A DNA stretch of 64,000 nucleotides from Streptomyces antioxidans (GCF_000968685.2 NZ_LAKD02000005.1:124001-188000); one strand, 5' to 3'. Counted from the stretch's first letter, positions 47,190 to 57,964 are shown. Notes: generated by a model not told the origin, from the sequence alone. Numbers and translations are program-made.

Positions 47190-48637
47190 AGCCCGTACTC
47201 CTTCCATCGCTTTGTCACCCGATCGGCGGTCTCCGGATCGGACATGACCATGCGCGGCCATCCGCCATCGCGCGCATAGCCCTCCTCGGGCCATTTCGCG
47301 GTGGCGTCGATGCCCGCCTTACCGCCCCAGAACTGCTGGTACGAGGCGTGGTCGAGATGGTCGACGGGGCCTTCGACCACGGTCAGATCGCGGGCGTAGT
47401 CGGTGTTTCCCAGGGCGCGCCAGGAGACCTCGTGCGGATCGTGGACATCGCAGTCGGCGTCGACCACGACGATCAGCTTGGTGAGCGACATCATGTGGGC
47501 GCCCCAGATGGCGTGCATCACCTTCTGCGCGTGCTTGGGGTACTTCTTGTCGATCGAGACGATCGCGCAGTTGTGGAACCCACCGGACTCGGGGAGGTGG
47601 TAGTCCACGATGTCCGGGATGATGATCTTGAGCAGCGGGAGGAAGAACCGCTCGGTCGCCCTCCCCAGCGGTCCGTCCTCGGTCGGCGGACGGCCCACCA
47701 CGATCGACTGGAGCAGCGGCCGCCGCCGCATCGTCACACAGTCGATGGTCAGGGCCGGGAACGGCTCCTGGGGCGTGTAGAAGCCCGTATGGTCGCCGAA
47801 CGGGCCCTCCGGCAGCGTCTTCCCCGGCTCCAGCCAGCCCTCGATGACGACCTCGGCGGCGGCCGGGACCTGGAGCGGCACCGTCTTGCAGTCCACCATC
47901 TCGACCCGCCGCCCCTGGACGAACCCCGCGAAGAGGTACTCGTCGATGTCGCCGGGCAGCGGCGCGGTCGCGGCGTAGGTCACGGCGGGCGGCGCGCCGA
48001 AGGCGATCGCCACCGGGAGCTTCTCCCCGCGCCTGGCTGCCACTTGGTAGTGGTTGCGGCTGTCCTTGTGGATCTGCCAGTGCATGCCGATGGTGCGGCG
48101 GTCATGGCACTGGAGGCGGTAGAGGCCGAGGTTGCGCACCCCGGTCTCCGGGTGCTTGGTGTGGGTCAGGCCGAGGTTGAAGAACGACCCGCCGTCCTCG
48201 GGCCAGGTGAACAGCGCCGGAAGCTGGTCCAGATCGACGTCCTCGCCGGTGAGGACCACCTCCTGGACGGGCGCCTCCTTCACCTTCCGCGGCGGCACAT
48301 GGGCCATCGCGCCCAGCTTCCCGAACGCCTCGCGCAGCCCGACGAACCCCTGCGGCAGCTCGGGCTTGACCAGCCCGCCGATCTTCTCGCTGATCTCGTC
48401 GTACGAGCGGAGTCCCAGGGCCTTCAGGAGGCGGCGGTCGGTGCCGAAGACATTCATGGCCAGCGGCATCGCCGAGCCCTTGACGTTCTCGAAGAGCAGC
48501 GCGGGGCCGCCCGCCTTGTTGACCCTGTCGACGATCTCCCCGACCTCGAGATAGGGATCGACCTCGGCCTTGACCCTCTTGAGGTCGCCTTCCCTGTCGA
48601 GCGCCCGCAGAAAGGAACGAAGATCGTCATAAGCCAT
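47186..48637 (-). CDS. mqnL: UbiD-family decarboxylase of the futalosine menaquinone pathway
   Basis: 483 aa. UbiD signature: VGEIVDRVNKAGGPALLFENV-type start (GEIVDRVNKAGGPALLFENV is 20), CHDRRTIGMHWQIHKDS, and the Glu-containing EGPFGDHTGFY. It uses prenylated FMN from UbiX to decarboxylate the naphthoate intermediate. First gene of the mqnL-mqnP-ubiX unit. Confidence 0.93.
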   Translation of the reverse strand: MAYDDLRSFLRALDREGDLKRVKAEVDPYLEVGEIVDRVNKAGGPALLFENVKGSAMPLAMNVFGTDRRLLKALGLRSYDEISEKIGGLVKPELPQGFVGLREAFGKLGAMAHVPPRKVKEAPVQEVVLTGEDVDLDQLPALFTWPEDGGSFFNLGLTHTKHPETGVRNLGLYRLQCHDRRTIGMHWQIHKDSRNHYQVAARRGEKLPVAIAFGAPPAVTYAATAPLPGDIDEYLFAGFVQGRRVEMVDCKTVPLQVPAAAEVVIEGWLEPGKTLPEGPFGDHTGFYTPQEPFPALTIDCVTMRRRPLLQSIVVGRPPTEDGPLGRATERFFLPLLKIIIPDIVDYHLPESGGFHNCAIVSIDKKYPKHAQKVMHAIWGAHMMSLTKLIVVVDADCDVHDPHEVSWRALGNTDYARDLTVVEGPVDHLDHASYQQFWGGKAGIDATAKWPEEGYARDGGWPRMVMSDPETADRVTKRWKEYGL

Positions 48638-48727
48638 GCGTCCCAGTATCCGGTACGCACTACCCTGGTCCCGTAACTGGGGGCCCGAGCCACCGCCCCG
48701 AACACCACACGCAGGGGGAATCGCCTC

Positions 48728-49258
<531 letters not shown>

Positions 49259-49289
49259 GGAGCGGCCGGGCGGCCGACGAGGCACGACA

Positions 49290-49334
49290 ACGGCCGGTTC
49301 CCCTGACGTGACATGGGTCAGGGGAACCGGCCGT
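49290..49334. terminator. 18-bp perfect hairpin between convergent genes
   Basis: Stem acggccggttcccctgac and its exact complement with a 9-base loop, between the PLDc_N gene and ccsB. Among the strongest hairpins in the window; bidirectional. Confidence 0.88.
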
Positions 49335-49361
49335 CGCGCTGTCCGGCATCGGAGTCCGGTG

Positions 49362-49406
49362 TCAGACCCCGGCGTATCAGATCCCGGCGTATCAGACCCC
49401 GGCGTA
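49362..49406 (-). repeat. 15-bp repeat that triplicates the ccsB stop
   Basis: Three tandem copies of cagaccccggcgtat (one with t for c, last ending g). On the minus strand each reads TAC GCC GGG GTC/ATC TGA, so YAGV-stop is repeated three times in the ccsB frame. Confidence 0.85.
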
Positions 49407-50486
49407 GGAGTGCTTGCCGGTGATGAAGATGTTGACGCCGTAGTAGTTGAACAGGTAGCAGCCGAAGGCGATCAGCGCCAGGTAGGCGGCCTTGCGGCCC
49501 TTCCAGCCCGCGGTGGCGCGGGCGTGCAGGTAGCAGGCGTAGGCGACCCAGGTGATGAAGGACCAGACCTCCTTGGGGTCCCAGCCCCAGTAGCGGCCCC
49601 AGGCGGCCTCGGCCCAGATCGCGCCCGCGATGATCGTGAAGGTCCACAGCGGGAAGATCGTGGCGTTGATCCGGTACGCGAACTTGTCCAGCGACGCCGC
49701 CGAGGGCACCCGCCCCAGAACGGACTTGGCGAACCGGCCGAACTGCTTGCCCTTCGGGTTCTCCAGCTGGATCTCGTAGCGGTCCCGGAAGAGGTAGAGC
49801 AGCGTGGCGACGGCCCCGATGTAGAGCGAGGCGCCGGAGACGATCGCGCAGCTGACGTGGATCCACAGCCAGTAGGAGTGCAGGGCCGGAACCAACTGGT
49901 CGCTCGCGGTGTACAAGACAGAGACGGCGAGGCCGAGGTCGAGGAGGACCGTGGTGACGAGGGGCAGTCCGATCCAGCGCACATTCTTCTTCAGCGCCAG
50001 CAGCACCAGATATGTGGCCACCGCGACCATGGCGAAGGTCGTGGAGAACTCATACATGTTGCCCCACGGCGCCCGCTTCACCGACAGCGCGCGGAAGAGG
50101 ACACCCGCGGCATGAAAGAGCAAGGCCAGGAAGGTCAGGCCCACCGCGATCCGGCCGTACACATCACCCTGTTCGGTGCCGCCCGCGGCACCCGGCCCGT
50201 CCGGGACGTAGCGGCTGCCCGCCATGGAGCGGGTGACGATCTTCGGCCGCTCCAGGACGGCGGTGCCGCCGCTCTGCCCGCCGGCCCGCACGTGCACCTT
50301 GGCGCGCTGGACGGCCTCGGCTTCGGCGGTGATCGCGGCGGCGGTGCGGCCGACGGCGCTGCGGCTGCCGAACACCCACTCGGCGATGTGTGCCAGGAAG
50401 GCGAGGGTGTAGACCGCCATCGCCGAGTAGATCAGCACGTTGCTGTAATGAGCCAGGTTCTCGTTGACTTCGGCGGCGAGGTTCAC
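49392..50486 (-). CDS. ccsB: Cytochrome c biogenesis protein CcsB (ResC type)
   Basis: 364 aa. Cytochrome c assembly integral membrane protein with about eight helices and the heme-handling Trp-rich motif WGWDPKEVWSFITW (about residue 300). Together with ResB it forms the system II heme delivery and ligation complex. The stop is followed by two further in-frame copies of the last codons. The start overlaps the resB stop by four bases. Confidence 0.92.
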   Translation of the reverse strand: MNLAAEVNENLAHYSNVLIYSAMAVYTLAFLAHIAEWVFGSRSAVGRTAAAITAEAEAVQRAKVHVRAGGQSGGTAVLERPKIVTRSMAGSRYVPDGPGAAGGTEQGDVYGRIAVGLTFLALLFHAAGVLFRALSVKRAPWGNMYEFSTTFAMVAVATYLVLLALKKNVRWIGLPLVTTVLLDLGLAVSVLYTASDQLVPALHSYWLWIHVSCAIVSGASLYIGAVATLLYLFRDRYEIQLENPKGKQFGRFAKSVLGRVPSAASLDKFAYRINATIFPLWTFTIIAGAIWAEAAWGRYWGWDPKEVWSFITWVAYACYLHARATAGWKGRKAAYLALIAFGCYLFNYYGVNIFITGKHSYAGV

Positions 50487-52366
50487 GCGCGCGCTCCTTC
50501 GGCAGGATCTTCGGGATCTGCGGTGTCGGATGCGGATTCCGGGGCGGAGTCCCCGGTGGAGTCCTTTCCTGAGGCTCCGGTGGAGTCCTCGGTGGAGTCG
50601 TCGCCGGAGTCCCCGGTGGAGTCTCGATCGGACTCTGGGTCGGACTTCGGGGCGGAGTCCCGGTCGGACTCCGGGTCGGGTTCCGCTTCCGGGGCCGGGG
50701 GTGCGTCCGTCTGGAGACGGACGGCCAGATCGGCGAGTTCTTCGGGCAGCTTGGCGTACTCACTGCGGCCGAGTCCCGCCATCTCGACCACGGTGGTGCC
50801 GTCGTCGCCCCTCGCCGCGCGCACCCACACCCGGCGGCGCTGGATGAACAGGGAGGCGGCCAGGCCCACCAGGGCGGCCACGGCGCCGATGAGGGCGCCC
50901 TGGTCACCCGGCTTGTGCGAGATCTGGAAGCTGGCCCATTCCTTGACGCCGTCGAACGACAGCGTTCCGGCGCCGTTCGGCAGTTTCATGGTGTCGCCGA
51001 CCTTGAGCGCCCGGGCGAACTTGGTCTTGCCGTCGGGCTCCAGGAACTGCTTCATCCGCGACTTGTCCAGTTGGTACACGCTCTGCGGAGTGCCGCCGTC
51101 CACGCCGAGGCTGCCGTGGTAGGCGGTCAGGACCAGCGTCGGATTGTCCAGCGCCGGGAAGACGGAGAACATGCCCTGGCTGCGCACCCAGGTCGGCAGG
51201 AACTGCCCCTGGAAGCCGATTTGGTCCTTCTTGCCGCTCTTGTCCCGATAGTCCGGGACCTTGATGACCATGCTCTCGGTGAGGTTGGCCCCGTCGATCG
51301 GCAGCCCGACCACCGGGCCCCGGTGCACCACATCGCCCTTGCCGTCCCGGATGGTGACGACCGGCGAGTAGCCGTGGTTCAGCAGGAAGACCTTGTAGCC
51401 CGCGATCTCCAGCGGCTCGTTCACCTTGATCGAGGTCTTGTGGCTCGCGCCGTCCGCGCCGTCCCAGTAGCTCACATCGGCGCGGAAGGTGCGCGGAGTG
51501 CGCATCTGCGGACCGCTGCGTTCATAGGTCGCGGTGAAGCGGTCCAGCTGGAAGCCGAAGGGGGCGAGATCGTCGCTGTTGAACAGCTGCCCCGTCTTGA
51601 TGTCGTCGTACTGGGTGAGGCTGTTGGAGAAGCCGCCGCCCTCGGTGATCAGGCTGCTGCCCTCGGTCTTCCACAGCTGCCCCGCGGCGAAGGACACCAG
51701 CAGCACGATCAGCGCGCTGTGGAAGAGCAGATTGCCCACCTCGCGCAGATAGCCCTTCTCCGCGGCCACCGCGTCGTCCGCGGCCTCGACGCGGAAGCGG
51801 CGCCCCTTCATGATCTTCCGGGCGGCCGCCAGCACCTGCTCGGGCTCGGCCTCACTGCGCCAGGTGGTGTACGCGGGAAGCCGGGTCAGCCGACGGGGCG
51901 CGGCCGGCGGACGGCCGCGCAGCTGGCCGATGAACTGCCAGGTGCGCGGCACGATGCAGCCGATGAGCGAGATGAACAGCAGGAGGTAGATCGCCGAGAA
52001 CCACACCGAGCTGTAGACGTGGAACAGCTGGAGCTTCTCGTAGACCGGGGTGAGCGTCGGATGCCGCTCCTGGAAGTCCTGCACCTTGAGCTGGTCGATG
52101 CTGGTCTGCGGGACCAGCGAACCGGGGATCGTGGCGAGGGTGAGCAGCAGGAGCAGCAGCAGCGCCACCCGCATCGAGGTCAGCTGCCGCCAGAACCACC
52201 GGGCCCAGCCGAGCGGCCCCAGCGAGGGGATGTTGATCTCCTCGGCCGGGGCGGTGGACAGCTGCGACCCCGCGGCGCCGAGCTCGCGCTCCTCGGCGGT
52301 CACGCCACCCTCGGGCGGCGCGCCGGCCCCCTTGCCGGCCGCGGTGTCGGTATCGGTGGTGGACAT
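50483..52366 (-). CDS. resB: Cytochrome c biogenesis protein ResB
   Basis: 627 aa. N-terminal membrane part with three to four helices (LGWARWFWRQLTSMRVALLL), a large extracytoplasmic domain (about 200-480) and a last helix (about 500, LIGAVAALVGLAASLF). The C-terminal ~75 residues are acidic Ser/Asp/Glu repeats with DSTGDS-type units, beyond the normal ResB length. It partners CcsB in cytochrome c heme attachment. Three bases from ccdA. Confidence 0.92.
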   Translation of the reverse strand: MSTTDTDTAAGKGAGAPPEGGVTAEERELGAAGSQLSTAPAEEINIPSLGPLGWARWFWRQLTSMRVALLLLLLLTLATIPGSLVPQTSIDQLKVQDFQERHPTLTPVYEKLQLFHVYSSVWFSAIYLLLFISLIGCIVPRTWQFIGQLRGRPPAAPRRLTRLPAYTTWRSEAEPEQVLAAARKIMKGRRFRVEAADDAVAAEKGYLREVGNLLFHSALIVLLVSFAAGQLWKTEGSSLITEGGGFSNSLTQYDDIKTGQLFNSDDLAPFGFQLDRFTATYERSGPQMRTPRTFRADVSYWDGADGASHKTSIKVNEPLEIAGYKVFLLNHGYSPVVTIRDGKGDVVHRGPVVGLPIDGANLTESMVIKVPDYRDKSGKKDQIGFQGQFLPTWVRSQGMFSVFPALDNPTLVLTAYHGSLGVDGGTPQSVYQLDKSRMKQFLEPDGKTKFARALKVGDTMKLPNGAGTLSFDGVKEWASFQISHKPGDQGALIGAVAALVGLAASLFIQRRRVWVRAARGDDGTTVVEMAGLGRSEYAKLPEELADLAVRLQTDAPPAPEAEPDPESDRDSAPKSDPESDRDSTGDSGDDSTEDSTGASGKDSTGDSAPESASDTADPEDPAEGARA

Positions 52367-52369
52367 CGA

Positions 52370-53134
52370 TCAGATCCCTACGTTGAAGCCCTGGGCCCAG
52401 GTCTGCATGGAGCCCATCATGGTGTCCCAGACACCTGTGAGCAGCAGCACCCCCAGGGCGACGAGCATGCCGCCCCCGGCTCGCATCACCCAGACGTAGT
52501 GCCGCTTGACCCAGCCGAAGGCACCCAGCGCCCGGCGGTAGGCCACGGCGACCGCCACGAACGGCAGCCCGAGCCCCACGCAGTACGCGGCGGTGAGCAG
52601 GGCACCGCGCCCCGCACTCGCCTCATTGAACGCCAGGGTGTTGACGGCGGTGAGCGTCGGCCCCAGGCACGGCGTCCAGCCGACGCCGAACAGGGCGCCC
52701 AGCACCGGTGCCCCCGCGAGCCCCAGCGTGGGCTTGATGTGGAAGCGGAACTCCCGCTGTCCAAAGCCCCCCAGCACCCCCATGAAGACGAGGCCCATCA
52801 GGATCGTGATGACCCCGAGGATCTTGGAGATGGTCTCCTTGTGCTCCTGGAGCGTCCAGCCGAAGTTGCCGAAGAGCGCGCCCCCGGAGACGAAGACCGC
52901 GGTGAAGCCGAGCACGAAGAGCGAGGCGCCCGCGACCATCCGGCCGCGCTTGGCCTCGGCCAGATCCGTGCCCGTGACCCCGGTGACGTACGACATGTAG
53001 CCGGGCACCAGCGGCAGCACACAGGGGGAGAAGAAGGAGACCAGTCCGCCGAGCAGGGCGACCGGCAGCGCCAGCAGCAGCGCCCCGGTCAGGACGGTCT
53101 CGTTGGGATCGGTCGCGGCGGCCAGTGTGTTCAC
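52370..53134 (-). CDS. ccdA: Cytochrome c biogenesis protein CcdA
   Basis: 254 aa, six helices. Redox Cys pair in SFFSPCVLPLVPGY and GWTPCLGPTL transfers electrons from cytoplasmic thioredoxin to the TlpA-like protein outside. GTG start six bases after the TlpA-like gene. Normal length. Confidence 0.93.
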   Translation of the reverse strand: MNTLAAATDPNETVLTGALLLALPVALLGGLVSFFSPCVLPLVPGYMSYVTGVTGTDLAEAKRGRMVAGASLFVLGFTAVFVSGGALFGNFGWTLQEHKETISKILGVITILMGLVFMGVLGGFGQREFRFHIKPTLGLAGAPVLGALFGVGWTPCLGPTLTAVNTLAFNEASAGRGALLTAAYCVGLGLPFVAVAVAYRRALGAFGWVKRHYVWVMRAGGGMLVALGVLLLTGVWDTMMGSMQTWAQGFNVGI

Positions 53135-53140
53135 AAAGGG

Positions 53141-53758
53141 TCACTTCTCCGCGATCAGCGGCGTGACCATCGTGCGCAGGCGCTCCTCGCTGAGCGGCGT
53201 CAGAGCGCGGGCCGCGATCCTGCCCTCCCGGTCCAGCACGATCGTCGAGGGAATGGCCTGCGGATTGAGGCTGCCCTTGGGGAAGCGCAGCATGAGCTTG
53301 CCGATCGGGTCGTACAGACTCGGGTAGTCGATGCCGTATTCCTTCTCGAACCTCAGCGCGGGGGCGCGGTTGGAGTCACGGGTGTTGATCCCGATGAACC
53401 GCACGCCCTTGGCCTCGGTGTCCTTGGCCACCTTGGCGAGGTTCGACGCCTCGGCCCGGCAGGGGGCGCACCAGGAGCCCCAGACGTTCAGGACCACGAT
53501 CTTGCCCTTGTAGTCCGCCAGGTCCAGGGGCTTGCCCTCCAGGGTCTTGCCCAAGAGCTGGGGTCCGTCCTTGCGGTTCTCCTCGGCGACGGTGTCCACG
53601 CCGCCCTTGCCCTGGACGAACTTGGTGTCGGCGGAGCCGCCCGAGGTGCCGCCCCCGCCGCAGGCGGTCAGGGACAGCATCACAACCGTGGCCCCGGCGG
53701 CCAGCACGGTTGCGCGACGGCGGGTCACGAGGCCCCGAGGGGCACGGCAGACACTCAT
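53141..53758 (-). CDS. TlpA-like thioredoxin lipoprotein (ResA type)
   Basis: 205 aa from ATG 53758. Lipobox LTAC after the signal helix; redox motif WCAPC in VWGSWCAPCRAEA, then GVRFIGINTRD and PSTIVLDREGRI. It keeps apocytochrome c Cys thiols reduced, receiving electrons from CcdA. An in-frame codon 90 bases upstream would add a basic non-secreted leader and is rejected. First gene of the tlpA-ccdA-resB-ccsB operon. Confidence 0.93.
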   Translation of the reverse strand: MSVCRAPRGLVTRRRATVLAAGATVVMLSLTACGGGGTSGGSADTKFVQGKGGVDTVAEENRKDGPQLLGKTLEGKPLDLADYKGKIVVLNVWGSWCAPCRAEASNLAKVAKDTEAKGVRFIGINTRDSNRAPALRFEKEYGIDYPSLYDPIGKLMLRFPKGSLNPQAIPSTIVLDREGRIAARALTPLSEERLRTMVTPLIAEK

Positions 53759-53878
53759 GTGAAAAGTTTCGCATGGCCCTTTTGGGGATCTTCGCCACCC
53801 CCCTCCGGGTACCCCGCCGCGCAGCGCGGGGCCTCGTCCACGGTCCACTCCCGGCCCGCCCCGCGTCCACCGGCGCCG

Positions 53879-55066
53879 TCAGCCGCCGTTCGCGCTCCAC
53901 GCCTGGCCCACGCCGAGCCCGCGCAGTTCGGCCAGGACCGCGGGGTCCTGTGCGTCCAGCCAGTCGGTGAGCTGCTTGAAGGAGACCAGCCGGACGTCCT
54001 TGTGCTTCTCGTCGGCCATGTGCTTGAGCGCTTCCTCGACGGCGTCCATATAGATGCCGCCGTTCCACTGCTCGAAGTGGTTCCCGATGAAGAACGGGGC
54101 GCGATTGGTCTCATAGGCCCGGTTGAAACCGGCTATGTATGCCTCGGTGGCCTGCTTGCGCCAGCCCGGGTAGTTCGCGGGCGGGGCGTTGGTGGAATTC
54201 TTCGACTGGTTCGCCAGAATGTTGTAGTCCATCGAGAGCACCTCGAAGGAGTGTCCCGGAAAGGGAATCTGCTGCAGCGGATAGTCCCAGAGGCCCTGCT
54301 TCTTCGACGGCCACACCTGAAGTCCGCCCGGCGAACTGGCGTCATAGCGCCAGCCGAGCTCCCGGGCGGTCGGCAGCAAATTTGTCTGCCCCTTCAGACA
54401 GGGAGTGCGGCCGCCGATGAGCTCCTTGCGGTAGTCGAAGGGCAGCGGCTCCACATCGGTGAAGCGCGTATTCGTCCGCCACTCCGTGACAAAGGACATG
54501 GCCTGATCGATCTCGGACTTCCACTGCGCGGACGTCCAGTTCTCCACCGAGCCGCTTCCGGAGCAGAAGTGGCCATTGAAATGGGTGCCGATCTCATGAC
54601 CCTCGAGCCACGCCTCGCGCACGTTCCGCAGGGTGGCCTTGACGTGCTCATCGGTGAGATAGCCGATGTCGGAGGCGCCCACCGGGTTGTTCGGCGGCCG
54701 GTAGAGCGACTTCTTCGACTCGGGAAGGCAGTAGATACCGGAGAGGAAAAACGTCATGAAAGCGCCGTATTCCTCGGCCAGTTTGCGGAACCGCGGGAAG
54801 AGACCGTTGCCGACCTCTCCCGCGCCGTCCCACGAGAACACCACGAACTGCGGCGGCTTCTGCCCCCGCGCCAGCCGCTCCGGCTTCGGGGCCTCCTTAC
54901 GCCGCTCACCGTGCGAAGTGGAGCCGTCACCGATCGGCTTCGCCTGGGTCGTCTTCGCGGGCTTCGGCGTACCGGATCCGGGCCCCGAGGAACAGCCGGC
55001 GACGGCCAGTGACGCCGCCGCTCCCACACCAAGACCGAGGATCCCCCTCCGGCTGACCTCACGCAT
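53879..55066 (-). CDS. Secreted polysaccharide-deacetylase-like lipoprotein
   Basis: 395 aa. Tat-type lipoprotein signal SRRGILGLGVGAAASLAVAGC with twin Arg and lipobox. NodB-like fold: catalytic-type FSWDGAG (about residue 78) and metal-binding HEIGTHFNGHFC, plus the late segment FFIGNHFEQWNGG. It probably acts on a cell-envelope or extracellular glycan, perhaps with an exchanged activity, since the first motif differs from the usual TFDDG. It lies alone between the cytochrome c operon and the hemL unit. Confidence 0.85.
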   Translation of the reverse strand: MREVSRRGILGLGVGAAASLAVAGCSSGPGSGTPKPAKTTQAKPIGDGSTSHGERRKEAPKPERLARGQKPPQFVVFSWDGAGEVGNGLFPRFRKLAEEYGAFMTFFLSGIYCLPESKKSLYRPPNNPVGASDIGYLTDEHVKATLRNVREAWLEGHEIGTHFNGHFCSGSGSVENWTSAQWKSEIDQAMSFVTEWRTNTRFTDVEPLPFDYRKELIGGRTPCLKGQTNLLPTARELGWRYDASSPGGLQVWPSKKQGLWDYPLQQIPFPGHSFEVLSMDYNILANQSKNSTNAPPANYPGWRKQATEAYIAGFNRAYETNRAPFFIGNHFEQWNGGIYMDAVEEALKHMADEKHKDVRLVSFKQLTDWLDAQDPAVLAELRGLGVGQAWSANGG

Positions 55067-55244
55067 GACGCCCTCAATTCACGATCGCCGTTCTCATTGC
55101 CCGGGGTGTCCGGACAACCCTGGAGATGGCGAGGCGAATAGCGAGGTTCCGAAAGAGCGCGGTCAATTACACGGCGGACACAATGTCTCCATTCGATGGC
55201 ACGTCGATGGCACGCCCCGGCCCGGCCGCGGCCGGGCGCACCGC

Positions 55245-55943
55245 TCAGGCACCGAAGCCCTTGGAGGCGCCCTTCACCGGCTTGGCACCCGCGCGCAGAT
55301 GGGGCGGAACGAGATCACGGGCAGGTTCGCTGTAGCCCACCGAGACGATCCGGTCGCCGCGGAAGGTGAAGCTGGTGAGGCTGGCCAGCGTGCACTGCCG
55401 CCTGCGCGGGTCGTGCCACAGCCGCCGCCGCTCCACGAAGCTGCGCACGATCCAGATCGGCAGCTGATGGCTGACGCACACCGCCTCATGCCCGCGCGCG
55501 GCGTCCCGCGCCCGGCCCAGCGCCGCCATCATCCGCACCACCTGGTCGACATAGGGCTCACCCCAGGACGGGCGGAACGGGTTGGCGAGATGGCGCCAGT
55601 TGCCCGGTTTGCGCAGCGCGCCGTCGCCGACGCCGAAGGTCTTGCCCTGAAAGACGTTCGCCGCCTCGATCAGCCGCTCGTCCGAGGCCACGTCCAGGCC
55701 GTGCGCCTTGGCGATCGGCGCCGCCGTCTCCTGCGCCCGCTCCAGCGGGGAGGCGACCACATGGGTGATGTCACGGTCGGCGAGGTGTTCGGCGACCCGG
55801 TCGGCCATCCGCCGCCCCAGATCGGAGAGGTGGTAGCCGGGCAGCCTGCCGTAGAGCACGCCCTCCGGGTTGTGGACCTCGCCGTGGCGCATCACATGGA
55901 CGACGGTGATGTCGTTCTCGCTCTGTGTCATGTCATCCATCAT
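55245..55943 (-). CDS. Histidine phosphatase family protein
   Basis: 232 aa. Phosphoglycerate-mutase-type motif VMRHGEV near residue 17, [14 protein letters not shown], and the late His in [11 protein letters not shown] 55943 overlaps the hemL stop (ATGA), so it is translated with hemL. Substrate not known; the family includes broad phosphatases. Two further ATGs follow closely (55940, 55931). Confidence 0.88.
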   Translation of the reverse strand: MMDDMTQSENDITVVHVMRHGEVHNPEGVLYGRLPGYHLSDLGRRMADRVAEHLADRDITHVVASPLERAQETAAPIAKAHGLDVASDERLIEAANVFQGKTFGVGDGALRKPGNWRHLANPFRPSWGEPYVDQVVRMMAALGRARDAARGHEAVCVSHQLPIWIVRSFVERRRLWHDPRRRQCTLASLTSFTFRGDRIVSVGYSEPARDLVPPHLRAGAKPVKGASKGFGA

Positions 55944-57256
55944 TCAGTGGCCTCGGCGGCGGCCCGCACCGCCCCCGGCAGAGCCGCCCGCACCCGCTCC
56001 AGCGCCCTCTCGTCATGCGCCGCGGAGACGAACCACGACTCGAAGGCGGAGGGCGGGAGGTAAACGCCCTGGGACAGCATGGAGTGGAAGAAGGCGGTGA
56101 AGCGGAACGCCTCCTGCGCCTTGGCCTTCTCGTAGTCGGTGACCTCGTCGGTGGTGAAGAAAACCGAGAACATGTTGCCCGCGGCCTGGATCCGGTGCGC
56201 CACGCCCTCCTTGGAAAGCGCCTCCGCCACCATCGCCCGCAGCCGCTCGGAGGCCGCGTCGACCTCGGCGTACGCCGCGTCGTCCAGCAGCCGCAGCTGG
56301 GCGACGCCCGCGGCCGTGGCGACCGGGTTCCCGGACAGGGTGCCCGCCTGGTAGACCGGACCGGCCGGGGCCAGGCGCTCCATGACGTCCGCGCGCCCGC
56401 CGAAGGCCGCGGCCGGGAAGCCGCCGCCCATGACCTTGCCGAAGGTCATCAGGTCCGGCTCCACGCCGTCCAGCCCGAACCACCCGGCCCTGGAGACCCG
56501 GAAGCCGGTCATGACCTCGTCGGAGACATAGAGCGCGCCGTGGTCGGCGCAGAGCTGCTTGAGGCCCGCGTTGAACCCGGGCAGCGGCGGCACCACGCCC
56601 ATGTTGCCCGCCGACGCCTCGGTGATCACACAGGCGATCTCCCCGGGGTGCGCGGCGAAGGCCGCCCGGACCGCCTCCAGGTCGTTGTACGGCAGCACCA
56701 CGGTCTCCCCCGCCTGCGCTCCCGTCACCCCCGGAGTGTCCGGCAGCCCGAAGGTCGCCACCCCGGACCCGGCCGCGGCCAGCAGGGCGTCCACATGCCC
56801 GTGGTAACAACCGGCGAACTTGATCACCTTCGACCGCCCGGTATACCCGCGGGCCAGCCGGATCGCCGACATCGTCGCCTCGGTGCCGGACGACACCAGA
56901 CGCACCTGCTCGACCGGGGCGACCCGCGCCACGATCTCCTCGGCGAGCTCGACCTCTCCCTCGCCCGGCGTGCCGAACGACGTACCGCGGGCGACGGCGG
57001 CCTGCACGGCCGCGGTGACCTCGGGGTGGGAATGGCCGAGGATCATCGGCCCCCACGAGCACACGAGGTCCACGTATTCGCGTCCATCGGCGTCGGTGAG
57101 GTACGGACCGTCCCCGGACACCATGAACCGGGGCGTACCTCCCACGGCGCGGAACGCCCGCACCGGAGAGTTCACGCCGCCGGGCGTCACGGCGGCCGCG
57201 CGATCGAAAAGTGTCTGCGAAACTGGGGCTGCGTACGGATAGCTCACGCACGCCAT
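55940..57256 (-). CDS. hemL: Glutamate-1-semialdehyde 2,1-aminomutase
   Basis: 438 aa from ATG 57256 (GTG 57247 is an alternative). PLP enzyme of class III aminotransferase fold, with [26 protein letters not shown] (19 residues) and the Schiff-base Lys in [11 protein letters not shown]. It makes 5-aminolevulinate for heme, which fits the adjacent cytochrome c genes. Normal length. Confidence 0.95.
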   Translation of the reverse strand: MACVSYPYAAPVSQTLFDRAAAVTPGGVNSPVRAFRAVGGTPRFMVSGDGPYLTDADGREYVDLVCSWGPMILGHSHPEVTAAVQAAVARGTSFGTPGEGEVELAEEIVARVAPVEQVRLVSSGTEATMSAIRLARGYTGRSKVIKFAGCYHGHVDALLAAAGSGVATFGLPDTPGVTGAQAGETVVLPYNDLEAVRAAFAAHPGEIACVITEASAGNMGVVPPLPGFNAGLKQLCADHGALYVSDEVMTGFRVSRAGWFGLDGVEPDLMTFGKVMGGGFPAAAFGGRADVMERLAPAGPVYQAGTLSGNPVATAAGVAQLRLLDDAAYAEVDAASERLRAMVAEALSKEGVAHRIQAAGNMFSVFFTTDEVTDYEKAKAQEAFRFTAFFHSMLSQGVYLPPSAFESWFVSAAHDERALERVRAALPGAVRAAAEATE

Positions 57257-57486
57257 GTTGTCAGAGGCGGACGTATCCCCGCGGCCGGGCGTTTCACAGC
57301 TCTATGGTGGGGGAGGTCTCTGTCACAGAGATCGGGTTGCGCGGTTGTGGCCGCGAGTGGTCGGGTGGAGATATGCATCGCGGTGGCGAACTGGGTGAAG
57401 GGACTGACGACCGAGGCCCCGAGCGTGCCCGGCCCGGACGCCATCGGCGGGACGAGGCGGGCAGGGCAGGCAGAAGCGGGGGCCGC

Positions 57487-57921
57487 ATGGGGGTGACCTA
57501 CAAGTACTTCGGTGCGCCGGACGGCGCCACCGCGGCCAGGGTCCCCATCTCGATGCGCCCCGAGGAGCTCGGCGGCGATGAGCTCGGCCACGGCATGTTC
57601 ACGAAGATCAAGCCGGAGACAGTGGCCGCGATGGTCCTCACCGGTATCGAAGGCGTCCCGCTGCACAAGGTCCCCCCGCTCGAACTGGTCGTCCTCCACC
57701 CCGACTACGCCGTCGTCAAGCTCCCGATGACCGCCGTCGATCCGCTGCGCGGCGTCGGCGAGGAGGCCGTGGGCGCCGCGGCCTTCATCTGGTCCACCGT
57801 CCCCGACCGCGGCGGCCCCAGGGACGCCTTCATGGTCTATCAACTGCTCCATGAGTGGCAGGACTTCTCGCATCGGCTGCACGAGGCGGGGCACCAGCCG
57901 TACTGCCTGGTGTGGCCCTGA
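57487..57921 (+). CDS. Conserved hypothetical protein
   Basis: 144 aa from ATG 57487 (GGGGG upstream). No known domain is recognised. It begins MGVTYKYFGAPDG, has VPLHKVPPLELVVLHPDYAVVK in the middle (LELVVLHPDYAVVK quoted) and ends HEAGHQPYCLVWP. It appears globular and cytoplasmic, with mixed strands and helices. It is convergent with the caspase gene 43 bases away and divergent from hemL; a link to either is not shown. Confidence 0.7.
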   Translation: MGVTYKYFGAPDGATAARVPISMRPEELGGDELGHGMFTKIKPETVAAMVLTGIEGVPLHKVPPLELVVLHPDYAVVKLPMTAVDPLRGVGEEAVGAAAFIWSTVPDRGGPRDAFMVYQLLHEWQDFSHRLHEAGHQPYCLVWP

Positions 57922-57964
57922 GCCGAAGTCCTAAGCCGGGCCTGGGGTTTGCTCTGCGACGTGC

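Noticed and set aside
50915..55012. 1365-codon open frame on the + strand opposite resB, ccdA, the TlpA-like gene and the deacetylase
   Set aside because: It is antisense to four clearly recognised genes, has Arg/Gly/Ala-biased composition without domains, and is expected from GC-rich third positions.
57211..57486. N-terminal extension of the hypothetical protein at 57487
   Set aside because: Arg/Gly-rich and without conserved pattern; the ATG at 57487 starts the globular part and has an upstream G-rich site.
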